A stretch of 64,000 nucleotides of DNA from Thiosocius sp963759055 (GTDB lineage: Bacteria > Pseudomonadota > Gammaproteobacteria > Chromatiales > Chromatiaceae), in assembly GCA_963759055.1 (NCBI GenBank), contig CAVWYD010000010.1:3720-67719 (forward strand), read 5' to 3'. Positions 34,149 through 43,294 of this stretch are shown here, piece after piece. The position numbers and the translations under genes are program-made. Below the pieces are notes generated by a model. The model did no database searches and was not told the DNA's origin. It was given only the letters and a program-made list of their open reading frames with translations. Position 1 is the stretch's first letter, and every line of letters starts with the position of its first letter.

Positions 34149-36173
34149 TTACTCAGACACGAGTTCGCGGGTGTCTATCCAGTGCACCTGTCCGGTCCGC
34201 TTCGCCACCTCGTCATACATGTGTGCCGTCCCGCCCGGGCCGTCACCACCACCGCCATTCCACAGGCAGACAAAATGTACCCGCTCGACGCCCCAGGCCA
34301 GTGCCGTGTAGAGCAGCCAGCGGTTGCAGCGCTCATAAGGGTAGCCGTCCTCAGCAAACGGCGGAGGGTCGCCCAACTCCTTGGGTGCAGACAATATCGC
34401 CTGACCGACCCCCTGGGCCGCCGCCAGGTAGCGCGATCGCCAGTGTTCACCACATCGAACGACCGAGCGCTGCATGAACTCGGGCTCGTCAAAGGGCTGC
34501 AGCCAGGAGACCTTGATCCCCAACGCCTGGCAGGCCTCGGTAAACAGCAGGTCGCCGCCGCAGGCTCCCTGCGTCAGCGCCAGATCATCGGGACCGGCGT
34601 CGAGTTTCGCCAGGACGGCGGCGATCTTCTCTCCGGCCGCCGCCACCATATCTTCGGTAAAGCGTGGGGTATCCCTCCCCGGTGCATCCACCATATGCCC
34701 GCTGAACAGGAAAACATGCCGGGGCTCCCATTTCCTGCTCTGCAAAGGCAGTCGGCGCAACGCTCGATCAAATACCGCGATACCGGCAGCAACATTCTGT
34801 GGCGCGAAGTCCAGTTGCTGCAGCAGCAGCAGTTGCTGGCGACTCGAATCCAGGGCAAAGCTGTTGCCGTGGTTGATCGCTACGGCTTCTTTGAATGCGG
34901 ATTCTGTCGACTCAGGCGTACCGATCAGGACCTGAAGATCACCGAGTGATGCCCGCGCCCAGTACTTCTGCTCCTGGTCCTCCTCGCATTCGGCGGCAAA
35001 CCTTACCGCGCCGGCCATGGTGTCCATCAATTCTTGACGGCTGCGGTCGCCGGTCAGGTATTCGAACAGATGCATCAGGGTCAATGCATTGATGCCGGAA
35101 TAGTAATGTTTGGGATCGGATCGAAAAGCCGTTTCGTAACACTCGATAGCCGCCCGCAGCAGGGCATCTTCGTAACGTGCATCGTCGATCTTCTGTTGTG
35201 GCGAGGAATCAGGCAGGCACCAACTCAAAGTCCAGGCATCCTTCTCGACACGTCCGTGCAAGGCCCAGGTCTCGGCATCGTTGAAACCATGCTGATGCAT
35301 ACCCCGGTAATGACTGCGTGCCATTTCGATCGGGTAGCCGCGACGCCGCTCTGCGGCCAGACGCTGCAGGCAGATGCCCTTTTCGTGCAGACCGTCCCGG
35401 TTCAGCGGCTCTATCGCCAGTCCTTTCTCGAGCTGCTCCAGTGCGAAGTCGTAATGACCGGCCCGACGCAGTGCCTTGCCTGCCCGGATCCACGCGCTGG
35501 CACGGAATGCCGCCACCGGCGCCTCGTCCGCAAGGACCAGCATATCGCCGACGCGGCCATGACGACGGGCCCGGCTTATTCGCTCCTCCCATTGGTCATA
35601 TGATTCCCAGAACTCACGCAGATTGCCGACCCGCAGTGTCCGCCAGTCAGGCTCCATCAGGTTGGGGATCAGCTGATAGACCGGGCTCATCTTGCGCCCG
35701 TGCCAGGACTCCATGGTGGCGGCAACCATCTCGCGCAGTCGCTCTCTGTCCTTGTCGAGGCTGTCAGGATCCGGACCGTCCCCGCTGATACCGTAACGCA
35801 GTTTTCTGTCCGTATAGACATCGAATGCCTTGGTTGAATGGCCGCCGGAAATCAGTACAACACCACGCGCGCGCAGGGCGTGCCGGACACCGAGCTCATA
35901 CCAGACGTTCGGATTGTCGATGGTCAGATCCACGACCACCAGGTCTGCGATCAGCAGCTCCTGAAACATATCGACGCGGATATCCCCCGGTCGGACCTCC
36001 TCATCGGCGCGAAACGCGGTGAGCCCGGCCTCTTCAAGGGCAGGCCTGATCAACTCCGCATAGATGCGGTTGAAATCCAGTGGTTCGCCATCCGGCCCCG
36101 GCTTGGTCCCGAAAGGCATGGCCACGAAGGCATGTGGTTTGATGCTCAATGCAAGATATCCCCGCGTTCCCAC
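34149..36173 (-). CDS. DRHyd-like domain, TPR and SLOG-like sensor protein
   Basis: A 674-residue cytoplasmic protein with three parts. Residues about 12-150 look like the nucleoside deoxyribosyltransferase/TIR-related DRHyd fold: HAFVAMPFG, FRADEEVRPGDI, and VDLTIDNPNVWYELGVRHAL, with Glu93 as the likely catalytic residue. The middle (about 190-480) is TPR-like helical repeats of the TPR-S/TRAFs-binding type. The C-terminal 190 residues (from RHVFLFSGHMVDAP at 485) include TQGACGGDLLFTEACQALGI, similar to Rossmannoid SLOG nucleotide sensors. Such domains are known parts of nucleotide-centred conflict systems. Paired with the patatin gene, it could make or sense a nucleotide signal that turns on the lipase. 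The function is inferred from architecture only. Confidence 0.75.
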   Translation of the reverse strand: MGTRGYLALSIKPHAFVAMPFGTKPGPDGEPLDFNRIYAELIRPALEEAGLTAFRADEEVRPGDIRVDMFQELLIADLVVVDLTIDNPNVWYELGVRHALRARGVVLISGGHSTKAFDVYTDRKLRYGISGDGPDPDSLDKDRERLREMVAATMESWHGRKMSPVYQLIPNLMEPDWRTLRVGNLREFWESYDQWEERISRARRHGRVGDMLVLADEAPVAAFRASAWIRAGKALRRAGHYDFALEQLEKGLAIEPLNRDGLHEKGICLQRLAAERRRGYPIEMARSHYRGMHQHGFNDAETWALHGRVEKDAWTLSWCLPDSSPQQKIDDARYEDALLRAAIECYETAFRSDPKHYYSGINALTLMHLFEYLTGDRSRQELMDTMAGAVRFAAECEEDQEQKYWARASLGDLQVLIGTPESTESAFKEAVAINHGNSFALDSSRQQLLLLQQLDFAPQNVAAGIAVFDRALRRLPLQSRKWEPRHVFLFSGHMVDAPGRDTPRFTEDMVAAAGEKIAAVLAKLDAGPDDLALTQGACGGDLLFTEACQALGIKVSWLQPFDEPEFMQRSVVRCGEHWRSRYLAAAQGVGQAILSAPKELGDPPPFAEDGYPYERCNRWLLYTALAWGVERVHFVCLWNGGGGDGPGGTAHMYDEVAKRTGQVHWIDTRELVSE

Positions 36174-36343
36174 CCGACCGATGGAAAAAACTTACCATCT
36201 GAGCATAGCACCGCGCCCGGCAAGTCAAGCGGGGGCCCATCGACGCGATCGATCCTTCGTGAAATGAGTGCGGCATTGAGCATTCATCGAACACCTCTGC
36301 GGGGTACTATGTGTGCAACGTAATCTCCCCCGCTTTAACGGTG

Positions 36344-37298
36344 ATGAATCGTCAAACCATCGCTTTTCCCGGCATCCTTCTAACGATACTGTTCCTGGGG
36401 TTCCCGACATGGGCCGCACCGCCGGCCACAGGGCCCAGAATTTCAATGCGCGCGCCGGCGCAGGTCCCGCAGATATCCGAGCTTGCGAGACACTTAATTT
36501 CAGCCGGCCAGGACCAGCAGTGGGAATTCGCCGCCATCACGCTGGACGTCCTGCTGGATGCCTACACGCGCGAACTACAGACCTCTGCAGATGACAGTGC
36601 GAGCACGCCGGCGCGACGCGCCAAGCTGGCAAGGTGGCAGCGCGCCACGCAGGGTCTGATAAGTCAACTCCAGGGCGCCCGTACGAGGCTGGGCCAGGGT
36701 GCGCCTTTCAGCCTGTATGTCGATCTCCGCCACCAGGTTCTGATCATCGTCGAGGGGCAGGCGATCGTGGTCTCGGGACCGCGCTCAGGTACGGAAAAAG
36801 AGATCTCAGCCCCAGTCGTGCAACATTACTGCGCCTTCAATGACTGCAGTTTCCTGCAGACCGAAGTCGCCGCGGAAAAGGAGACCAAACCAGAGGTAGC
36901 AGGCAATTGGGCTCTGGATCAGCGAATGCGCCCGGCCTACGAGATCGGTGATGCGCTGCGCTGCGAGTTTGACACCCTCGCAGACAGGAACCGGAAGGCG
37001 CAGCTCTGCAGCCAATTGGGTGTCGAACTTGAGCGCCTCGTCGAAGCGCTGCGGCGGGCGTTCAGCCAGGGGCACACGATCGACTGGGAACGGTTGGCAA
37101 TATCCCCCCCGAACATCGGGATCCAGGTCTTCCGTCATTGTGAATGAAGGAGGCGCATATCTTCAGATCGAACTGCAATTACTCAGCAGGGCCGAAAAAC
37201 ATGAATGGCAGAATATGCGAGACTGGCTGAAGCAGAGACTCGATGGTCATATCGGGCAACTGGTCATTTCTCAAACCGGACACTATCTGTCGGATTGA
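36344..37298 (+). CDS. Secreted protein of unknown function, frameshifted
   Basis: A signal peptide (MNRQTIAFPGILLTILFLG, cut after TWAA) precedes a mainly helical periplasmic protein with four cysteines. In the primary frame it stops at 37147 (FRHCE). Dropping one base near 37135-37140 continues as VNEGGAYLQIELQLLSRAEK and on through WLKQRLDGHIGQL to a stop at 37298, for about 317 residues; that stretch has strong coding character. Further coding-like sequence (SYLAFLHLFRDDPASKIFLV) lies at about 37361-37420, so another frame break may follow. No family recognised. Divergent from the SLOG-like gene. Confidence 0.55.
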
Positions 37299-37447
37299 AA
37301 CACGCACCGGACACAATGAGAGGTCACATCGGTCCCGCCCGACCTGCACTCCCAGGATGCCGATAGCTATCTGGCTTTCCTGCACTTGTTCCGGGATGAT
37401 CCCGCGAGCAAGATTTTTCTGGTTTCACGACAGGGGCTTCTATTCAC

Positions 37448-38350
37448 ATGCGACTCTTACGATGGATTTTTCTGGCGCAGATGGCCATGGTCACCGCCGC
37501 CCCGGCGCAGCAGGACCAAGTGCCGCGCCTGCCACCGATCACGGAACCGGCATCCGGGGAATACCTGCCAGGCAAGTTCGTCTGGGCAGATTTGTTCAGC
37601 AGCAATGTCGAGGTATCACGAAAATTCTACGAGCAGGTATTTGGCTGGGAATGGCGCCAGATCAAGGAACCACCGCAACCCTATGGGGTTTTCTATCTCG
37701 ATAACCTGCCTGTGGCCGGGCTGGCCTATCGAGAGGCACCGGACGGCGGGGATTCCTATGGCCGATGGATCCACTACATATCGGTGGAAAAAGTCAATGT
37801 GACCAAGGACGCTATAAGCAGTCGTGGCGGCCACGTCCAATTGGATACCAGGACCTTCGCGGACCGAGGGGATTTCGCCGTCCTGCGAGACATCCACGAT
37901 GCACCCTTTGGCATCATCCACTCGTCGAGCGGCGATCCCGGCGATTACCGTGCCGCATTCGGAGAGTGGATCTGGCGTGAACTGTTCACGCGCGACCTGG
38001 GTGAATCGATCCGCTTTTACACCGAGCTCTTTGCCTATGAATCCGAGGCGGACGGGCGCAATCCGGAAATCATGCAGTACCTGCTGAAGAGCCACGGCTA
38101 TCTCCGGGCCGGCATCGGCGCCTTGTCGCCCGACACTGACACGGCACCGACCTGGCTCGGTTACATACGTGTCGAGAATATCGATGCGGCGGTGAAGCGC
38201 ACCCTCGCCCACGGCGGCAAGTTGCTGTTGGAACCAAAAGCGGAAATAGCGGACGGGGGGCTGGCCATCGTCACCGACCCCACAGGCGCAACCATCGGTC
38301 TGCTGCGATGGGACTATGTAGACGACGAGCAACAGGAGATGCAGCGATGA
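37448..38350 (+). CDS. Exported two-domain VOC-family protein
   Basis: A 300-residue protein with a signal peptide (residues 1-20, ending AAPA). Two vicinal-oxygen-chelate modules follow: the first from FVWADLFSSNVEVSRKFYEQ to about 150, the second from WRELFTRDLGESIRFYTELF to the end (ATIGLLRWDYVD). Glyoxalase-like VOC proteins bind metal and small molecules; export is unusual for them, and the substrate is unknown. The stop overlaps the start of the next, Pro/Arg-rich lipoprotein gene by four bases, so they are coupled. Confidence 0.82.
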   Translation: MRLLRWIFLAQMAMVTAAPAQQDQVPRLPPITEPASGEYLPGKFVWADLFSSNVEVSRKFYEQVFGWEWRQIKEPPQPYGVFYLDNLPVAGLAYREAPDGGDSYGRWIHYISVEKVNVTKDAISSRGGHVQLDTRTFADRGDFAVLRDIHDAPFGIIHSSSGDPGDYRAAFGEWIWRELFTRDLGESIRFYTELFAYESEADGRNPEIMQYLLKSHGYLRAGIGALSPDTDTAPTWLGYIRVENIDAAVKRTLAHGGKLLLEPKAEIADGGLAIVTDPTGATIGLLRWDYVDDEQQEMQR

Positions 38351-38700
38351 GCAGTTATGTCCGCGGTATGTTCATCGGCACGGCTGTGTGCGCCTGGTTG
38401 CTGATAGCCCAGGGTTGCGGATCTTCCGGCTCCACGTACACCAGCGCCAGTTACGGCTATTATTCGGGCAGCTATTGGCGAGATCCCTATTACCGTCAAC
38501 CTTGTTGCCGTGACGTTAACGTCGTGGTCCCCCCGCGCCCCGGACATCGCCCTCCCGGCAGTCGCCCACCACCCGGACATCGCCCTCCCGGCAGTCGCCC
38601 ACCGCCCGGACATCGCCCGCCGGGTGCGCGACCACCGGCACAGTTGCCTTCACGGCCTCGGCCCAGGCCCCGACCCATGCCCAGGGGACGAGCCCGATAG
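38347..38700 (+). CDS. Pro/Arg-rich lipoprotein with tandem repeats
   Basis: A 117-residue protein with a signal peptide ending at a lipobox-like IAQGC. After a Tyr/Ser-rich stretch (SASYGYYSGSYWRDPYY) the protein becomes a low-complexity tail of PPGHRPPGSRP repeats followed by RPRPRP. The repeats are encoded by a tandem of about 30 bases between about 38540 and 38630. Such basic, proline-rich tails may span or bind the cell wall; function is unknown. It overlaps the VOC gene by four bases. Confidence 0.65.
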   Translation: MSSYVRGMFIGTAVCAWLLIAQGCGSSGSTYTSASYGYYSGSYWRDPYYRQPCCRDVNVVVPPRPGHRPPGSRPPPGHRPPGSRPPPGHRPPGARPPAQLPSRPRPRPRPMPRGRAR

Positions 38701-38742
38701 ACAGCTTGTTGGAAGAGCTGAAACCAGGAAACGGGGAACGCA

Positions 38743-38985
38743 ATGGATATCCAGACACTCACAACCTTTTTTATGTGGTGCAGCATCATTGATGGCGGCA
38801 TCCTGATCCTGTGGACCCTGTTCTTCGCCTTTGCACCGGACCTGGTGTACCGCATACAAAACAAGCTATTCCCGATCCACCGCGAAACCTATAACGCCGT
38901 GGTCTATTCGTTCCTCGGGCTTTTCAAGATTCTTTTCCTGATCTTCAATCTCGTGCCCTACCTGGCCCTGCTCCTGATATCGTAG
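38743..38985 (+). CDS. DUF6868 family small membrane protein
   Basis: An 80-residue protein with two hydrophobic helices (IIDGGILILWTLFFAF and SFLGLFKILFLIFNLVPYLA) around a polar loop with FPIHRETYNAVV. The pattern LTTFFMWCSIID at the start and FNLVPYLALLLI at the end fits DUF6868. The function is unknown. ACGGGGAACGC upstream gives a weak ribosome binding site. Confidence 0.75.
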   Translation: MDIQTLTTFFMWCSIIDGGILILWTLFFAFAPDLVYRIQNKLFPIHRETYNAVVYSFLGLFKILFLIFNLVPYLALLLIS

Positions 38986-39029
38986 GGCAGGCTGTGCCTG
39001 CCGAAGAACGCCGGGCTCAGCCCGACTTA
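38982..39029. repeat. REP-like double hairpin
   Basis: The palindromic block at 38982-39002 (core GGCAGGCTGTGCCTGCC) is the inverted near-copy of 32111-32131. A second small hairpin, CGGGCTCAGCCCG, follows at 39012-39024, and a like one (CGGGCTGCGCCCG) lies at 32297-32309, so both loci carry the same pair of elements. This may also end transcription between the convergent genes. Confidence 0.5.
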
Positions 39030-39061
39030 CCGTCCCTTTGCTGCATATGCCATAGGACAAG

Positions 39062-40872
39062 TCAGGCCTGCTGCGCGATCGCTGGCGGAAGGGTCACCTT
39101 GGCAATCCTTTTGGAAAGCGTATAGATCCGCCGCATTTGATCTACGAAGCCCATCTGCAGTCTTACCAGTGCCAGATAATCTGGATCTTCGGCCGAAAGT
39201 CGCGCTGCCTTCCTGCCCAACAGCTTATCTGACTGTTCGCGGAACGCACTCTTGAGCATCATTACCGATTCGGCCGCATGCTGGTCATTGTCTCGAATCG
39301 ACTGCACCGCGAGTTCGACCGCCTTCACCGTGGAATCGTACAACTCCGTCAGCATTGCCCGGGTTTCTTCGCCCGAGACAGACTTCAAATTTACCACTCT
39401 GTGCGCAAGAGCAACGATATCGGTCTCGATGACATCGGCCAGATTCTCGATGTTGTCGGTTGCGGTCATCAAGCCCTGGAAGTCGTCGCTCTCCTTCTCG
39501 GTCAACATGCCCATACGGATCCTGCCCAGATATTCGAGGATCGCCGTCTCCAGGATGTCGACCTGGTCATCACGCCGGGCAATGTCCTCAAAGGCCGCAA
39601 GGTCCCTTGCTTTAAAGGCAGGACCGACATCCTTTAGCATGCCGAGCGTGATCTCGCCGACCCGCCCGAGTTCCAGGCGCACCTGCTGCAGTGCGATGGA
39701 CGGCGCCTTGAGTGCGGCCTCATCGAGAAACTCCGGCTCGATGATCACACCCTCCGGTACCTTGCGCTCCGGTACCAGGCGTTCCGCCATCTTCGCAAAC
39801 CAGCCCGTGAACCCGATGAACAGACAGCGTGTTGATGACGTTGAACAGCGTGTTGGCGTTGGCGATCTGACGCGGAACTTCAGCGGCCGCCCTGGCCGTC
39901 CCTTGCAGCTCCGGGCTGGTGGGCGATATCCAGATCGCCATGTCCACCAGCAACCAGATTACCGGCAGCCATATCAGCGTACCCAGCACATTGAATGCAA
40001 CGTGCACCACGGAGGCCCGTGTAGCCTCTGCAGACTTGCTGCTGAGAATACCCATGAACGCAGTGGTCGACGGCCGTACCGATATTGGCCCCAAGCGCCA
40101 GCGCAATACCGGCGGGCAACGCCAGCAGCCCTTCGCTCGCCATGGCGATGGCGATACCCACCGTGGCCGCCGAGGACTGCACGATGGCCGTGAACACCGC
40201 GCCGGCCGCGATACCCGCAATCGGGTTTTCCAGTCCTTTCAGGATCTGCAGAAAAGGCTCATAGGTGCGCAGCGGCGTCATCCCGCTGCTCATCAGCCCC
40301 ATGCCGTAGAACACCAGGCCGATGCCCATGATCATCATGCCGTAGTACTTCACCTTTTCGCGCTTGGCGGTGAACATCATGAAGAAACCGATCGCAACCG
40401 GACCCAGGGAGTACGCCGACAGGTTGAAGGCCAGCAGCTGGGCCGTCACCGTGCTGCCGATATTGGCTCCCATGATCACACCGACCGATTGCGCCAGGGT
40501 CATGAAACCGGCGCTGATGAAGCCCACCACCAACAGGGTTGTTACTGTTGATGAATTGAGTACGCCCGTTACAAAGGCACCGGTCAACGCGCCACTGAAG
40601 CGGTTGGTCGTAAGCTTTGCGAGCACCGTTTTCATTGTCTGACCGGCGGCTTTGGTCATGCCCTCCGACAACAGTTGGAGGCCGCCGAGAAACAGTGCAA
40701 GCCCGCCGAACAGGCCCAGGAACAGTTGAACCCAGTCCGGAGAATCCCCGGCATCCGCTTCGACGGCGAAGGCCGAAAAGGCAAACCCCAGCAGCAGTAC
40801 GGGCAACAACATCCGAGCCAGGTAGAAACGCGGGTTTTCGAAAGGCAGGGGTTCAGGGCGCGATGGTTTCAT
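39062..40872 (-). CDS. Na/Pi cotransporter with PhoU-like domain, two frameshifts
   Basis: An inner-membrane sodium-dependent phosphate transporter of the NptA/YjbB type, about 602 residues once restored. The N-terminal part has a hydrophobic leader and the two inverted repeat motifs GVLNSSTVTTLLVVG and AIVQSSAATVGIA. Near 40066-40072, after ALGANIGTAV, one base must be dropped to continue TAFMGILSSKSAEATRASVV; near 39820-39826, after FNVINTL, a second drop leads into LFIGFTGWFAKMAERLVPER. The C-terminal 230 residues are a PhoU-like helical domain (39062-39790 reads as its own frame). All segments are in family order, so the breaks are probably not biological. Confidence 0.87.
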
Positions 40873-41026
40873 GAGTAACCTCTGAAGGCATTCATTGTCC
40901 GAATCGGACTTACTCGGGAGGGTTGTACTTCAGCCGACTCTGCAAAATACCCTTGGGCGGATGAGAGAACAAGCGAATCATGTGCGGCATCGAAAAACGC
41001 ATCAGACGGACGGCTCGCGTCGCGGA

Positions 41027-41491
41027 TCAGCAGCCGTCGCAGCGGACAACCACCCGCGCACAGTTTGCGGCCTCGACAGCCGAGGTGTCGAAAAACCTGC
41101 CGCCACCGGAATGAATCCGCGTCGCACTGTTGCAGTGCTGGACGCGTGAGCCATATTCGACATTGGTCAACCAGTCGACATTGCTGCAGGCGGGCCGCCC
41201 CCTGCCCAACTGGACACCCACTTCATAAGTTGCACAGCGAATGCTTCCGTGAGAAATCTCGGACCGGATGTCCCAGAAACCATTCTCGTCCACCCAGCCG
41301 GAGACATTGAAATCGCGAAAGGTCCACCTTGAGGGCTCGCCCTGGACAATCAGGGTCGGCGGATGCAGCGGCAGTTGCAGCGCGCGGATGATGCGCGGCT
41401 GCACGCCTGTAACACTTCCATCGGACGTCGACTTAATTGGATTGATGGCAGCACACGCGGCCAAGAGACAAAGGGGTAAAAGCCTCCACAT
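41027..41491 (-). CDS. Putative lipoprotein of unknown function
   Basis: A 154-residue protein whose N-terminus MWRLLPLCLLAACAAI has a short hydrophobic stretch and the lipobox LAAC (Cys13). The mature part has a beta-rich look and seven further cysteines, including a closing RCDGC. No family recognised. Stands alone between the phosphate transporter and a DUF4124 gene. Confidence 0.6.
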   Translation of the reverse strand: MWRLLPLCLLAACAAINPIKSTSDGSVTGVQPRIIRALQLPLHPPTLIVQGEPSRWTFRDFNVSGWVDENGFWDIRSEISHGSIRCATYEVGVQLGRGRPACSNVDWLTNVEYGSRVQHCNSATRIHSGGGRFFDTSAVEAANCARVVVRCDGC

Positions 41492-41589
41492 CGCGACTTC
41501 TCCGTTTCGAGTGTTTGGCGGATTAGGCAGGATCTACAGGGTTTCAGATTGCGTTGGACAGCTGGACCGTGCAGGCGTCAGCCGGAATT

Positions 41590-42120
41590 TCATCCACCAA
41601 GCGCGACGCGCAGGACATAAAAGGTGACCGGCCCAGCCTCAACCACCTGTTCACCCCTGCCATTCTTCAGCCGGGCCACCACATTATGTTCACCTCGGGG
41701 GAGATCGCTAAGTTCGAAATTCAGCGTCGCGCCGGAATAGACCTTTTCAACATCCCCACCACTAACGACAAGGTCAATGGTGTAACCAGGCATGAGCGCA
41801 GGCTGAAGTGACAGAGATACCGTTACCTTGCCGTTGTTGGCCCTGATACTCTCACCGTTCGTCGGCTCCACGATCGCGAACCTGGCAAGGGCCGGTTTCT
41901 TTTCTGCTTTGGCATTGCCGTTCGACTGGTCCGTTCCAACCGCGCGCTGCGGCACCGGCGGCAAGCTGACCGTCTGCGCAGGATCCACATTGACCCGCTC
42001 GGCGCCCGGGGCTGGCGTGTCGGAAAAGGAAACCTCACCGTCAGGGCCTACCTGGCGGAAAACCTCTGCGCCGGCCGTTGCACAGGCCGCAAGCACGAAT
42101 ATGGCGATAAGTCGTTTCAT
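41590..42120 (-). CDS. DUF4124 domain periplasmic protein
   Basis: A 176-residue exported protein. The signal peptide is MKRLIAIFVLAACATAGA, followed at once by a DUF4124 motif (EVFRQVGPDGEVSFSDTPA). A linker leads to a C-terminal Ig-like beta domain (NNGKVTVSLSLQPALMPGY, VVARLKNGRGEQVV). The start at 42120 is used; the frame to 42156 would prepend 12 residues before the signal. Function of the domain is unknown. Confidence 0.8.
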   Translation of the reverse strand: MKRLIAIFVLAACATAGAEVFRQVGPDGEVSFSDTPAPGAERVNVDPAQTVSLPPVPQRAVGTDQSNGNAKAEKKPALARFAIVEPTNGESIRANNGKVTVSLSLQPALMPGYTIDLVVSGGDVEKVYSGATLNFELSDLPRGEHNVVARLKNGRGEQVVEAGPVTFYVLRVALGG

Positions 42121-42241
42121 AGTAATGACATTAGCGCAGGGTCCTGTGTGCGACAAGCGAACTAATCGACTTCCGTGGCATCTCGCATGAGCCAGTCGGA
42201 GCTATTTATTCCTCGGACCGGCCAAACTCCTGGGCTCAATT

Positions 42242-43285
42242 CTACAAGGCGTTATTCACCGCATCCTGCAATGCAGTCCGATTTATGCGTCGGTTGCGCA
42301 GGTAATCCAGACCATATACGGCCAGCCATGCATAAAGGGTAACAGCGAGGAATAGTCCCATACGAACCAGAAACGCAGCATATACATCCTTGCCGCTGTC
42401 GCTGTCCTCCACCGCCGGACCGAGCAGGATCAGCATGGTTATGCCGACATTGAGCCAGAAGGATGCGGGATAACGGCTCTTGATCAGCTGATAGATCTTG
42501 CTGGAAAAATACACGCCAAACAGCAGCATCAGCAGGAAAAACATCCACAGATTGGTCAAGACACCCAACATCATCCAGAACAGAATGGCGAAACAGCCGG
42601 CCAGGAAGGTGGAGCCCAGCAGCTCTCGCCCCGCGTTCCGCGCATTCACCATTGAGCTCTGCTGACCCAGGGAGACCGACTTCATGATGATCGCGAGATA
42701 GGCCAGCGGATCGGTCAATACCAGCAGGTAGACCGGCAACACGATCAGGGTGCCGCGCAGTGCGATCCAGTTTGAATTCTCGACACTGGGGTTTGCGACA
42801 GGGGTCTGCTGGCCGGGGGCCGGATCTTCGGGAAACCAGGGATACACCAGCCACTGGCAGACGACGGCAACCGTCATCCCGATCACCAGCGACTTGATCA
42901 GCGTCGTGGCGAGCGCAAAGTCCACCGTACCCGCGGCGGAGATCAGGGTAAAGCCCATGGTCAGAAAGGCACCCAGCAAGGCCTTGCCCTTGTGTACCGT
43001 CAGATAAAAGCTCAGGTACAGACCGAGTGTCACCAGCAATATCGCAACAACGGGATACTTCACCAGCAGCGGGATCAGTATCAGGCCCACACCCAGCGAC
43101 AACGCCACCACCACAACCAGACCGAACAGGCCCTTGAGCCCCATCGGCGGTTTGGGTGGTGCGGTAAGCATCAAGGCGAACAGCGGTGCCAGAAAGGGCA
43201 AGGGCAGCTGCATGGCATAGGCCGCGGCCAGGGCCAGGGCCACGGTGCCACTCAAACGGAAGATGCGCCTTGCCTGAATATGCAT
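42242..43285 (-). CDS. DUF2955 (FUSC-like) membrane protein
   Basis: A 347-residue inner membrane protein with two sets of hydrophobic helices separated by a polar region around 150-175, as in aromatic-acid-exporter-like DUF2955/FUSC proteins. The start LSGTVALALAAAYAMQLPLP and the conserved LTAPPKPPMGLK fit DUF2955. It is the last gene of an operon with HlyD and outer-membrane factor genes, so the three likely form a trans-envelope export route. Substrate unknown. Confidence 0.83.
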   Translation of the reverse strand: MHIQARRIFRLSGTVALALAAAYAMQLPLPFLAPLFALMLTAPPKPPMGLKGLFGLVVVVALSLGVGLILIPLLVKYPVVAILLVTLGLYLSFYLTVHKGKALLGAFLTMGFTLISAAGTVDFALATTLIKSLVIGMTVAVVCQWLVYPWFPEDPAPGQQTPVANPSVENSNWIALRGTLIVLPVYLLVLTDPLAYLAIIMKSVSLGQQSSMVNARNAGRELLGSTFLAGCFAILFWMMLGVLTNLWMFFLLMLLFGVYFSSKIYQLIKSRYPASFWLNVGITMLILLGPAVEDSDSGKDVYAAFLVRMGLFLAVTLYAWLAVYGLDYLRNRRINRTALQDAVNNAL

Positions 43286-43294
43286 CTTCAGTCG

